Assembly: GCF_002257585.1 (NCBI RefSeq) | Contig: NZ_CP022743.1 | Span: 2,542,001 to 2,606,000, forward strand | DNA from: Mucilaginibacter xinganensis | GTDB taxonomy: Bacteria > Bacteroidota > Bacteroidia > Sphingobacteriales > Sphingobacteriaceae | DNA: 64,000 bases | Direction of reading: 5' to 3' | In this document: positions 24,777 through 33,989 of the stretch, piece after piece | Position numbering within the stretch: the first letter of the stretch is position 1 | How the letters are laid out: each line of letters opens with the position of its first letter | Translations under genes and position numbers: made by a program | Notes under the pieces: model-generated | What the model saw: the letters and a program-made list of their open reading frames with translations, nothing else | What the model was told of the DNA's origin: nothing | Databases searched by the model: none

Positions 24777-25443
24777 TTTTTAAATTTGATAAGGTTATTT
24801 GATTTGTGTTTTTATTGATGCCGCTTTTTGAAATGAGTAACTCATCTGCAATGTATACCGCCTCCTCAACATTGTGGGTGACGTAGAGAACTGTAATCTG
24901 AAAGGTCTTTTGAATGCTTTTTAAAAAGTCCAGCATTTCAAATGCCGCATTCTCGTCCAGCGAGTTGAACGGTTCATCGCATAGGATTATTTTGGGATTT
25001 AATATTAACGTTCTTCCAAAAACCACCCGCTGTTTTAAGCCTCCGGATAATTGATGCGGGTAGAAATTAAGGTATGCGGATAACCCCAGTTGGTTTGACA
25101 GCAGTTCGATATTTCCATGTGACAAACTATCATGTTTCCTATAAGTGTTTTCTATTCCGAAACCTAAGTTTTCCCTGACGGTGAGCCAGGGGAAGATGGA
25201 TTGCTCCTGGAAGATAAAACCAATAGGATGGGTTCTCCTATCAAAATTGTAAATGATGCTACCCGCATAGTCCCGATCAAAACCAGCGATGATTTTCAAT
25301 AGTGTTGTTTTTCCGCAACCGGAAGGTGCAACAATAGAATATATTTTTCCTGGTTCGATATCTACGGAGAAATCGCTGATAACTTCCCGGTGTCCATATC
25401 GCTTGGCTAATCGGTTTATACTTACTAATGTCATTTTCTCCAA
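24703..25443 (-). CDS. ABC transporter ATPase, SsuB/TauB type
   Basis: A 246-residue nucleotide-binding subunit. Walker A APSGCGKTT is at 39-47, the Q-loop region is FQEQSIFPWLTVRENL, the signature QLSGGLKQR, Walker B IILCDEPFNSLD and the switch His in YVTHNVEEA. This fits importers of nitrate, sulfonate, taurine or thiamine-precursor type. The start overlaps the permease gene by 13 bp. It works at the inner membrane with the permease and lipoprotein receptor encoded just upstream. Confidence 0.88.
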   Translation of the reverse strand: MEKMTLVSINRLAKRYGHREVISDFSVDIEPGKIYSIVAPSGCGKTTLLKIIAGFDRDYAGSIIYNFDRRTHPIGFIFQEQSIFPWLTVRENLGFGIENTYRKHDSLSHGNIELLSNQLGLSAYLNFYPHQLSGGLKQRVVFGRTLILNPKIILCDEPFNSLDENAAFEMLDFLKSIQKTFQITVLYVTHNVEEAVYIADELLISKSGINKNTNQITLSNLKNDKFGPNPDQLHRLSAEIRDLYLK

Positions 25444-26297
25444 TGCCCTGCCTTTTTAATATAAACCTCAAACAATGTATCACTGAGAAATCCCAGAAAT
25501 CCCAATATAATTAACAGACCAAATAAATTAGCAGTCATCAAAAACCTTTGGCTTGTCGCGATTAAAAATCCCAAACCATTTTGTGAAGCTACTAACTCTG
25601 AAACAATTAAGAATGTCCATGCAGCTCCTAAATTAACGCGCAAGACAGATATGATGTCGGGATAGCTGTATTTCAAAACAACCTCTTTGAAAATCTTAAA
25701 TTTACTGAGACCTATCATTTCAGCTGCCTGTATATAAACCGTAGGGGTCAATTTTACCACATCGGCAACCATCTGAACAATATAAAAAAGGATAGCCAGA
25801 AATATTAATATGATCTTAGCCATCTCGCCAATACCAAACCAGATAATAATTAAACTAATAAATGCGGTTGGCGGAATATACCTGAATGCTGAATTAAGTG
25901 GAAGTATCGCAGCCCGAAATTTCAAAAAAACACCGGCAACACTACCTATCGCCACTCCGACTATACTTGCAAATGCGAAGGCAGTGACTATTCTAAGCAA
26001 CGAAATACCGCAGGCGATTATAAAATCTTTAGTGGAACATAATAAAATGATTTGCTTAAAACTCGCAAACGGTGTGGGAAGATAGGTTAGACTAATCATG
26101 TTGGAAAAACACAAAATCTCCCAAACGATCAAAAGCATTGAAAAGGGCATTATAGCGAGCAATAACCTGTCTCTTGCATTTAGCGTGTCAAAAAAAACAA
26201 AGAATTTTTGCGTTTTCGAACGTCTCAGATGAATAACGAATACGCACAGGAAAGCTAAAGAAGACAGTATTAAAATAAACAGATCCGGATTCAACAT
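25431..26297 (-). CDS. ABC transporter permease, SsuC/TauC type
   Basis: A 288-residue membrane protein with about six helices and the BPD_transp_1 EAA loop (AAEMIGLSKFKIFKEVVL), which contacts the ATPase. TYLPTPFASFKQI after the second helix is typical of SsuC-like permeases. Encoded 3 bp after the receptor gene and overlapping the ATPase gene by 13 bp, so a single operon. Substrate unknown. Confidence 0.87.
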   Translation of the reverse strand: MLNPDLFILILSSLAFLCVFVIHLRRSKTQKFFVFFDTLNARDRLLLAIMPFSMLLIVWEILCFSNMISLTYLPTPFASFKQIILLCSTKDFIIACGISLLRIVTAFAFASIVGVAIGSVAGVFLKFRAAILPLNSAFRYIPPTAFISLIIIWFGIGEMAKIILIFLAILFYIVQMVADVVKLTPTVYIQAAEMIGLSKFKIFKEVVLKYSYPDIISVLRVNLGAAWTFLIVSELVASQNGLGFLIATSQRFLMTANLFGLLIILGFLGFLSDTLFEVYIKKAGHWRK

Positions 26298-26300
26298 CTA

Positions 26301-27281
26301 CTATTTGATAAAGTCTCCAATAATCAATCCGCTTCCGCTAACCTTTTTATTGATCAATCCCTGGCGATACCAAATTTCTGAAGCACTTTCAAAAAGTTGC
26401 TTTGCTTTCCGGCCACTGTCAGCCAACAACCAGTTTTGGTTTAACGCTTTATCAGCGTAAACAATCTCTGATGCCATATTTGGAAATTCTTTACTCGGGA
26501 TTTTCATCGCGTCCGCCATGATTTTATAAGACTCATCGGGATGACTTTTGATATACTCCACACTCTTTAACCATCCTGCAATGAACACTTGAATATCGCC
26601 TTTGCGATTCGCAAGTACACCATCGTTGAATTCTATAGCATCGACAAGAATGCCAGGTTTGGATTTTGTATCCACGAGAATCTTACCTTTTCCTGATTGA
26701 ACAATTTGGGTAATATTAGGTTCCCAGGTGACTGCGCCGTCTACATTACCTGAGAGAAAGGCTTCACCCGCCTTTCCTGGATCATCAACCTGGACCGAAG
26801 TGATATCGTTCATGGTTAATCCATTTTCCTTTAATAAAGTCAGCAGAAAGAAGTGGGACGGCGAGCCTCTTGTAAATGCTATTTTTTTGCTTTTAAGTTG
26901 CGCTACCGCCTGGATGGACGGCTTAACAATAATACCATCGGCCCCGTTTGATTGATCGGTTATTAAAGCTAGTTTTCCTGATATGCCGTGCGCAATATCA
27001 AAGGCATAGCTATCTATTGTTCCAATAGTAGCTTGCGTTTTACCCGACACATACGCCGCCTGCCTGGCGTTGAAATCGTCGATAATATAAAACTTTACGT
27101 CTAAATCCTTAAAAAAACCTTTCTTGATTCCTATATAACCAGGTGCGAAACCGGGCCATGTAGCGATTCCTATCGAAAACGCCGGCTTTTTTTCCGGAGT
27201 ATGTGTACAAGACGACACCGTGAATATTATGGCAATCACATATAACGTCTTAAAAGTATTTTTGGTGAGGTAGCGCCACAT
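26301..27281 (-). CDS. ABC transporter substrate-binding lipoprotein, NMT1/SsuA-like
   Basis: A 326-residue receptor with lipobox FTVSSC (C25), so it should be anchored in the periplasm-facing membrane. The sequence IATWPGFAPGYIGIKKGFF and later GNVDGAVTWEPNI place it in the NMT1/THI5-like, SsuA-type group that binds sulfonates, nitrate, or pyrimidine thiamine precursors. First gene of a five-gene operon: receptor, permease, ATPase, 6-TM protein, HDO enzyme. Adjacent enzymes often act on the imported molecule. Confidence 0.85.
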   Translation of the reverse strand: MWRYLTKNTFKTLYVIAIIFTVSSCTHTPEKKPAFSIGIATWPGFAPGYIGIKKGFFKDLDVKFYIIDDFNARQAAYVSGKTQATIGTIDSYAFDIAHGISGKLALITDQSNGADGIIVKPSIQAVAQLKSKKIAFTRGSPSHFFLLTLLKENGLTMNDITSVQVDDPGKAGEAFLSGNVDGAVTWEPNITQIVQSGKGKILVDTKSKPGILVDAIEFNDGVLANRKGDIQVFIAGWLKSVEYIKSHPDESYKIMADAMKIPSKEFPNMASEIVYADKALNQNWLLADSGRKAKQLFESASEIWYRQGLINKKVSGSGLIIGDFIK

Positions 27282-27460
27282 AAGCTTACAATTTGATTTT
27301 CGTACTAAATTAATAAAAGACTTAACTAATAATGAAATGTTTTGTCAAAGCAACAGCGATATCTTCAATAAATTCAATCAGTTGACAAAAAGTTTAACGG
27401 TCTCGACATTAATATCCTTATCAGCTCACAGTGTCGCACACCGAATTTAGCGCGGCCCTT

Positions 27461-28513
27461 TTATTTCAGTATAACCGTCGTTGTATTAGCAGCATTGGGT
27501 TGCAAAACAATGGTCGGCGTCTGATCCGTCGCTTTATTGGTCAACGTGTCCTTGCCCACGACCTTATAGGCTGAAATGTAATAAAACAACGATTGTAAAC
27601 CAGTGAAGTTGACCGCACCCTGCGTTCCGGTAACCGAACCTGAAATACTTCCGGCACAGGTATTCCGGTTTTTGGCGAGCAACGCCTTGTCGGAATAGAT
27701 ACAAACATTCGCACCAGGTATGTACGCGCCATACTGGTCGGTGAGCACCACCTGCAGGGAAAACGCAACAGCAGGCAAATCCGGAATGATAGTAATCCTT
27801 GCAGTGTTCAGCACCGTACTGCTGAGCGCGCTAATCACAGGCGCCTTATTATCGGTCGTGTGGTTGGATAGGGTATCGGCGACCCGTATGATATAAGACG
27901 CCGCATAATAACTGATTGTTGGCTGAAGATTATCAAAGACCACCATGCCATATTGATTCGTTATCCCGCTTTTGACACTGCCGGCTCCCGTACGGCGGTA
28001 TTTGTTCAGGGTGCTGATATCGCTGAACAAATACACCTGCGCATTATTGACCACCGCATTGGTGTTGTCGGTAACTGTAAGTTGCAATGTCGGACTTGCA
28101 GTTACTGTAGGTAGCAATAACAAGGTGTCCCGATCCTTGAACTGGGCATCATTCAAATGAAAGAAAGGCGTCTTTAACTGGTACAGGATGCTTTTTGACG
28201 AGCCAGGGATCGTATGATAATAAGTAATATTGAATGTATAGTCACCATCGACCAGCAAAGGAATATCAAATGCGCCATTCGTCAGGCTAAGCGTAAAGTC
28301 TGTTGACTGGTCATTACCCTTTTCCAGGGTAAGCTGGGCAGTGGTTGCCGTGTCAGGGTTATTTGTGGTGATGTTTTTATAAAATACCACGCCTCTTATC
28401 CGGGCTGTTCCCCCGAAAACTTTATCAGAAGCCGTTTTTTTACAGGTGGCCAAAACAACCACGGTTAGCAAACCGGCAATTATCATTGTATAATTCGTAA
28501 ACTTTTTCATCAT
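27461..28513 (-). CDS. Lipoprotein with three Ig-like (CarboxypepD_reg/Cna-B-like) domains
   Basis: A 350-residue lipoprotein with lipobox VLATC (C24). After it come about three beta-sandwich repeats near residues 38-135, 140-240 and 245-350. The last two share the pattern NAQVYLFSD...NKYRRTGAG and GANVCIYSD...AKNRNTCAG, showing internal duplication. Such domains usually serve as surface stalks or binding modules. The first ATG overlaps the stop of the 816-residue protein (ATGA), so it is translationally coupled to the caspase/CHAT operon. It probably anchors or tethers the exported protease set. Confidence 0.7.
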   Translation of the reverse strand: MMKKFTNYTMIIAGLLTVVVLATCKKTASDKVFGGTARIRGVVFYKNITTNNPDTATTAQLTLEKGNDQSTDFTLSLTNGAFDIPLLVDGDYTFNITYYHTIPGSSKSILYQLKTPFFHLNDAQFKDRDTLLLLPTVTASPTLQLTVTDNTNAVVNNAQVYLFSDISTLNKYRRTGAGSVKSGITNQYGMVVFDNLQPTISYYAASYIIRVADTLSNHTTDNKAPVISALSSTVLNTARITIIPDLPAVAFSLQVVLTDQYGAYIPGANVCIYSDKALLAKNRNTCAGSISGSVTGTQGAVNFTGLQSLFYYISAYKVVGKDTLTNKATDQTPTIVLQPNAANTTTVILK

Positions 28514-30960
28514 TTAAATGGATTAGCTGTTGGTTTGGCCGTGTTGAACAAGGCATTAAATGCTTCTAAACCGATATTGAGCGAAAAGAAAAATGCCGGC
28601 TGGTAATCGTCCTTTTCCTGAAGCGAGCCGCTTACGACGGTCAGCCCCTGTGACTTTCCGTAATGGACGCCTGCAGTGAGGGCAAATCCGCTGAATATCT
28701 CCCAACCTGTACCCAACAGGATATTCGCCGCCGGCGCACCCGTGTATAAATACCCGACGTAGGCATAGGGCGCAGCGCCATGCGGAAAGAACCGCTGGCT
28801 CTGAATATCCAGCCGCGTTGTAAATATCTGCAGGCCCACAGAGGGTGCCAGCCCGGTGTAATTATTCGTATAGGTTGCTGTATTCGTCGCCGCATTAATC
28901 GTATAGTTTTTATTCTGCAGAAAACTATAAACAATGCCTGCTTTGATCCGGAAACGATATAGTTTATTATAACGGTAAGTATAAGCCGTACCTTCAGAAT
29001 TCAAATTTTTGCTGGTCGCGCTATCGAGTAACTGGTAGCTGACCGTGCTCGGCGCCTTGAACGGGCTTTCATGTGAAACCATTCTCGTCAGGTAATCCGG
29101 TGAATTGTCCGGGGTCAGGTGAAAGGGCAAGGCAAGGATACCATTAGCCGCCGGTGCATAGAGATTCTTCAGACTTTCATAGAGGGAAAACACATCATCA
29201 AGACCCGGTTTGGGTACCCTGGTAAATAGGGGTTTAGCCGCTTTCATGGCGCGTTGTCCGATCTCGGCACCGGAAGGCGGTACATCATCCGACAGGTTGA
29301 TGGGTGTAATCGTTGTTTTGAGCATGTACTTAGCCTTTGGTGGTGAATTATCCACAAGAATGTACATGCGCTGGGTCTCATTGATCCCTTTTGCGGGCTC
29401 TTTACCTTTCAGTTGAAAATCCTCCAACGCATCGTGATTACGCATAAAGGCATAAAAGGTTTTATTATAATTCCCGGGATTGTTGATATACACGAGGCCT
29501 TGATACAGCAGAGAATCGCTGAGTAATGCCGGTTTGTTCAGCTGATTGATCACATCGGAAGAACCCTGCTTTTTAAGGCTTTTCAGCGCAGCATTAGCCG
29601 CGTCGATCAAAGCGTCATTGGTCGATTTGGCCGTCAGCAGGTCATCGTAAGCTTTATTCAACGCCGTAATATTACCGGCGCTATTGCTGGTTTTGGACGT
29701 ATTTTCGACCAATATCAGTTCCGCCGCATTCTTCACCGAATCTTTTTTTAACTTTTTTAGTGTGGCATTTTGTTCGCTGATCTTCTGTCCCAGGCCCACC
29801 AGGTTGCCATTGACCAGTGGATTGGCCGATATATTTTGCCCGCCGGATACCCAGGCGAACTGCAGATACCAAGCGATCAGTTCTTTGCCGCTCAAAAAGT
29901 CAAACTGGCTGGCCAGGTTAAATAGCTTATCATAGACTAACTTGGTTTTGTCATCCGGAAACAGGCCACCGATATCGGCCTTCATATCCGTTTTGGGGTC
30001 CTGTTCTTTTTTGAGTATTTCATCGCTCAACGATTTCAAATCACTTTTGCTAACAATGATCTTCGGATCAGGAACATCCATGGTCGCGACCGAAAGTACC
30101 TTGGTCACCTCGGCTTTCAATTTATCGGTATTGATGGCCCAAAGGACTTTGGTCAGCGCGTCACTTTTGCTAATCTGGTCAATAAGCTGAGCCGGGATAT
30201 TGTTATTCATTCGCAACTCAAATTCAAAGCGGACCGGCCCCTCTTTGAAATGAAAAGGAGGCATACTTCCGCAGTATACATACCAACAGCACTGCGATTG
30301 CGGATCAAGCGTTAACGGCTCTTTACACTCACTGATAATATCCAGACCGTTCACATTAACGATCCGTCCGGTTACCGTATAAGAAGGGAATTCCAGCGCG
30401 GTCAGCGATGGCACCTGGATCAACGCCAACTCCGCATCTGTATAGGTTTTATCGGTCAGTGCTTTTGATTTATCCTGCAGATCCTTTTCTATCGTTCCGG
30501 ATGTGATCTGATTTTTCAGATAGGTTTCATTAGCCACGACATATTTATTCAGCTGATCCGCCAGTTTAGCAACCGTTACGCCCAGCAAATGCTTGGCCTC
30601 GACACTTTGATCGAGACTGATAGCCGCAAGTATCTTGGAATCGCCCTTATCATTTTTCTCTTCCAGCGCCTTGATCGTCTGGGCGAAACGCTGGTATACC
30701 TCAATAACCCGCTTCGTCTTAAAGTCTTTGCCGGTATTAACGACAAAATCGATCTGATCTTCTTTGGTCAGATAGGACGGCGGGGTGGATACCATCTGGC
30801 CTTTTTCATTAAACTCGATCCGAATGATCCGTTTCACTTTCTGTGACGGCTTAGGCTTCGCAACAGTAAAAGCGGGAAAGTAACAGACCATGGCAAATAA
30901 CAGGAAAATGTATTTTGACAGCGACCTGAAAGAGTTCCAATTGTTAGCTAAATAGTTCAT
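28510..30960 (-). CDS. Large exported/outer-membrane protein of unknown function
   Basis: An 816-residue protein with a signal peptide (hydrophobic residues about 16-33, ending in an AFTVA-type site). Residues about 40-190 and 300-510 are charged and helical. Near 210-240 there is a Cys cluster (SECKEPLTLDPQSQCCWYVY). The last 180 residues alternate in beta-strand fashion (SVGLQIFTTRLDIQS, APYAYVGYLYTG, FSLNIGLEAFNALF) and resemble an outer-membrane barrel. No domain is recognised. It lies between the TPR-CHAT protease gene (81-bp gap) and the lipoprotein gene (4-bp overlap). It could be substrate, pore or inhibitor for the proteases. Confidence 0.6.
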   Translation of the reverse strand: MNYLANNWNSFRSLSKYIFLLFAMVCYFPAFTVAKPKPSQKVKRIIRIEFNEKGQMVSTPPSYLTKEDQIDFVVNTGKDFKTKRVIEVYQRFAQTIKALEEKNDKGDSKILAAISLDQSVEAKHLLGVTVAKLADQLNKYVVANETYLKNQITSGTIEKDLQDKSKALTDKTYTDAELALIQVPSLTALEFPSYTVTGRIVNVNGLDIISECKEPLTLDPQSQCCWYVYCGSMPPFHFKEGPVRFEFELRMNNNIPAQLIDQISKSDALTKVLWAINTDKLKAEVTKVLSVATMDVPDPKIIVSKSDLKSLSDEILKKEQDPKTDMKADIGGLFPDDKTKLVYDKLFNLASQFDFLSGKELIAWYLQFAWVSGGQNISANPLVNGNLVGLGQKISEQNATLKKLKKDSVKNAAELILVENTSKTSNSAGNITALNKAYDDLLTAKSTNDALIDAANAALKSLKKQGSSDVINQLNKPALLSDSLLYQGLVYINNPGNYNKTFYAFMRNHDALEDFQLKGKEPAKGINETQRMYILVDNSPPKAKYMLKTTITPINLSDDVPPSGAEIGQRAMKAAKPLFTRVPKPGLDDVFSLYESLKNLYAPAANGILALPFHLTPDNSPDYLTRMVSHESPFKAPSTVSYQLLDSATSKNLNSEGTAYTYRYNKLYRFRIKAGIVYSFLQNKNYTINAATNTATYTNNYTGLAPSVGLQIFTTRLDIQSQRFFPHGAAPYAYVGYLYTGAPAANILLGTGWEIFSGFALTAGVHYGKSQGLTVVSGSLQEKDDYQPAFFFSLNIGLEAFNALFNTAKPTANPFK

Positions 30961-31041
30961 TTTATAACGATAAGGGATTAATTAAAAATAAATATCATCA
31001 TGGTAAATCTGTGAATGGGCGAAACTGGTCACCCGGCAGGG

Positions 31042-33966
31042 TTACGGACTGGCTGACAAAACAAATGCGCCCCAATAATAAGGGTCGGGAAATGCTGACC
31101 GGATGTCAGCCTGTGCCCGGCGCAACGCGGTATGCATTTCATCGCCGCCAAGCCAGTAGGTGTAAAAATGAGCCATCAGCTTTTGGGTGACATCATCGTT
31201 GACCCGCCACATACTATATAAAACAGCTCCCGCGCCCGCGGTCTTAAAAGCTCTTTCCAGACTGTAAGTTCCCTCGCCATTTCTGATCAGGTCGCCCTGA
31301 CCCGTCTCGCAGGCGGAAAGCACAACCAGCGCCGTTTGCCTTAAATCCAGGTTCTCCGCTTCAAACCCGGTTAGCACGCCATCTTCCCGGGTGCTGTCCG
31401 CAATATCGGAACCAGCGTTGAGCGTACGGGCAGCTCCGGCGAATAAAAGACCGGTATAGAGCATCGGGTTATCGGCATAACGGCTTCTTTTGTCCTGGGT
31501 GGTATCGCCGAGGTAAAAACCATGCGTTGCCAGGTGTAAAACTCCCGGATGGCGGATCCGCTTGACCGCTTGTTCACTGGCTTTTTCAGCAACAAATGTT
31601 TCAGGCTGCCAGTGAGCCGCAACCAGAATCTCGTTTAAATGGCTTACTTCCGTTTGAGTCCCCGGCAGATCTTCAATAACGACCCGTGGCGTATCCCCGG
31701 CTTTAAACGCATTCATCCCGTAGGCAGGGTTACCGAACAATATGGCCTTACCCGGAGTGCCGGGCAATCTCGAACCCGGCCTTTTCAGCAGATCCGCGCT
31801 GCTGGTCAGCAGACGGATATCCAATTCGTCAAAAACAAATTTGCCGGTTTGAGGGTTGCGCAGCGTATTAGGATTGATCAGGTTATAAGCACCATCTGGA
31901 GAAAAGTAAACCTTCGTTATCCCTTTCAGCCCCGCCTGCAATTTGGCCCAGAACTGCCCGTACAGCATATCCAGGTCTTTTTGACTGACCAACATACCTT
32001 TTACGGGTATAATATCACGAGCTGTACCCTGGCGCTCCACAGAATTTGTGTAGCGCTGCAATACCTGGCCATCCAGTTGTCCCCCATTGTCCAGGGCCAC
32101 CAGTTGGGGGTGGTCTTTGGTTTCGGAAGTAACAATCAATGCCGCATAACAAATGCTATCCGTACGCTCTCCGGCATAACGGGTATAACGCACCAATTCC
32201 ACCGCTGCGGAGTTCCCGGATAGTTTTGCCGGGATCGCAGACCAGTCAAGAGCGGCACCGAACTCGCCTCCAAATTCCGCCGCATTCTTTTGCAGGTATT
32301 GTTCAAGTTGCCCGATACGCTGTTGCAGCCGGTCGACCTGCATGTCCGTATAATTCGGGGATGTTTTGCCAAGAATATAGGCTTTAGCCAATTGTTCCCG
32401 CAGCGATTCCCATTCCCTGAAGTTATTGATCAACAGGGCATTCTTGCTCCCTAAGATATCTACCCTCAACCTTGATGTTGTATTAAACAGCAAACCTTTA
32501 AGTAATAATTGAAGGTCATACATTTCAGCCAGCAGCCCCGGCCGGGCACGGCTGCGCGCAACAGCGAAAGAATAAAAAGCATCGAAATGAAAGTCTATCG
32601 TGCCTAAATAGAGCCCCTTTTCCTTCTCACTTAAGGCCGGGAAATAAGTTTTGATCTGCCGTATCAGGGTTTTATTGGCCTTGCGAAAATAGCCTTCCGC
32701 CTGGTCAGAATCTTTCAGGGCCAGGCAAACAGCCGCCATATTACTTAAAGATGCAATATAGGAAGGATGGTTTTCTCCCAGCGTAGCTAGCCGGATGCTC
32801 ATCGCCCGCTGATAATCCGCTCGCGCCTTTTCGAATTCACCCCGGTGATGTGCTACCATGGCCAGGTGGTTCAGTGACTCCGCAAGCTCCGCATTGTTCC
32901 CGCTGAATAAAGTTTGCCGGATTTCCAGCCCCTTTTCAATATCCGGCGCAGCCTTGTCGTATTGCTTAATCGATAGGTAAAATGCCCCCAGGTTATCCAG
33001 ACCGGTAGCGTATTCCGGATTTTGCGGACCCAGCTTAGCCAGTTTGATGGCCAGGGCGCGCTGATACAAGCTGTCGGCCTGGGCGGTCAGCCCCTCTTTC
33101 TGATAAACAACCGCGAGGTTATTTAAGGTCGTGGCGTAGCTCACCGTAGAATCCCCGCTGGTTTCTTTTTTAATACGCAAAGCCTTAACGAAATAACGGG
33201 CTGCTTCGAGATCATTGCCGCGGTCGCTATATAATAAGCCAAGATTATTCCATTCGGTGGCACAGGGCGGGCAAGGAGGTTCATAAGCCTGGTCATAAAT
33301 GGCCAGCGCCTGCCTGAACAAACGTTCGGCTTTATCAAAAACACCCTTTTCTAAAAACAACATGCCTAGGTTGTTCATAGAAACCGCACAATGCGGATCC
33401 TTATCTCCCAACAGGTTGATCTTGACCCTGACAGCCGACTCGAAAAGCGGCTCGGCTTTTTCATACGCACCTATTGAAAAGTACATGCCCGCCAAATTAT
33501 CCATCGAAGTGGCCGTGATCACACTATTGCTGGTCAGCGTCTTTTCATTGAGGGCAAGCACTTTGACTAGGATGACACCGGCTTCGCGGAAACGCCCTTC
33601 GTCCCTGCACAGTAAACCCAGGCTGTTGTAAACCTCAATATATTCCTTTGACAATACGCCCAGTTTTTTCAACCGGATGGCCGATGCCTTTATCAATAAG
33701 GGCTCTGCGACGTCATTGTTTCCCAATTGCCGTTCAGCCCGCCCCAGATAATAGGCAGAAGTCGCATAATTCAGATGATCCATCCCGTAAACCTGCCCCG
33801 ATTTTGCCAAGGCCTTTTTGCCGAGCTGTTCTGCTTCTTTGTACCGGCCTGACTGAAAGGCATCGACAAACGCATCATTCAATTTATTCCATGTCTGTGC
33901 CTTTGCCTGTATGGTCAATATCAGCAGGATAACAAGGAATAACGGATATCTTAAATGTGGCGTCAT
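31042..33966 (-). CDS. Exported TPR-CHAT protease
   Basis: A 974-residue protein. Residues 1-23 form a signal peptide (LFLVILLILTIQAKAQ). About nine or ten tetratricopeptide repeats of 42 residues follow (about 30-440), of the kinesin-light-chain type (YATSAYYLGRAERQLGN, then ALAIKLAKLGPQNPEYA). The C-terminal CHAT domain has its catalytic pair visible: H815 in HLATHGF and C886 in LSACETG. CHAT is a separase/caspase-like cysteine protease fold. TPR-CHAT proteins act as activated proteases in type III-E CRISPR and other death systems, but this one is predicted to be exported. It follows the caspase-like gene by 23 bp. Confidence 0.87.
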   Translation of the reverse strand: MTPHLRYPLFLVILLILTIQAKAQTWNKLNDAFVDAFQSGRYKEAEQLGKKALAKSGQVYGMDHLNYATSAYYLGRAERQLGNNDVAEPLLIKASAIRLKKLGVLSKEYIEVYNSLGLLCRDEGRFREAGVILVKVLALNEKTLTSNSVITATSMDNLAGMYFSIGAYEKAEPLFESAVRVKINLLGDKDPHCAVSMNNLGMLFLEKGVFDKAERLFRQALAIYDQAYEPPCPPCATEWNNLGLLYSDRGNDLEAARYFVKALRIKKETSGDSTVSYATTLNNLAVVYQKEGLTAQADSLYQRALAIKLAKLGPQNPEYATGLDNLGAFYLSIKQYDKAAPDIEKGLEIRQTLFSGNNAELAESLNHLAMVAHHRGEFEKARADYQRAMSIRLATLGENHPSYIASLSNMAAVCLALKDSDQAEGYFRKANKTLIRQIKTYFPALSEKEKGLYLGTIDFHFDAFYSFAVARSRARPGLLAEMYDLQLLLKGLLFNTTSRLRVDILGSKNALLINNFREWESLREQLAKAYILGKTSPNYTDMQVDRLQQRIGQLEQYLQKNAAEFGGEFGAALDWSAIPAKLSGNSAAVELVRYTRYAGERTDSICYAALIVTSETKDHPQLVALDNGGQLDGQVLQRYTNSVERQGTARDIIPVKGMLVSQKDLDMLYGQFWAKLQAGLKGITKVYFSPDGAYNLINPNTLRNPQTGKFVFDELDIRLLTSSADLLKRPGSRLPGTPGKAILFGNPAYGMNAFKAGDTPRVVIEDLPGTQTEVSHLNEILVAAHWQPETFVAEKASEQAVKRIRHPGVLHLATHGFYLGDTTQDKRSRYADNPMLYTGLLFAGAARTLNAGSDIADSTREDGVLTGFEAENLDLRQTALVVLSACETGQGDLIRNGEGTYSLERAFKTAGAGAVLYSMWRVNDDVTQKLMAHFYTYWLGGDEMHTALRRAQADIRSAFPDPYYWGAFVLSASP

Positions 33967-33989
33967 CTTCCAGATTTTTATGTGGAGTT

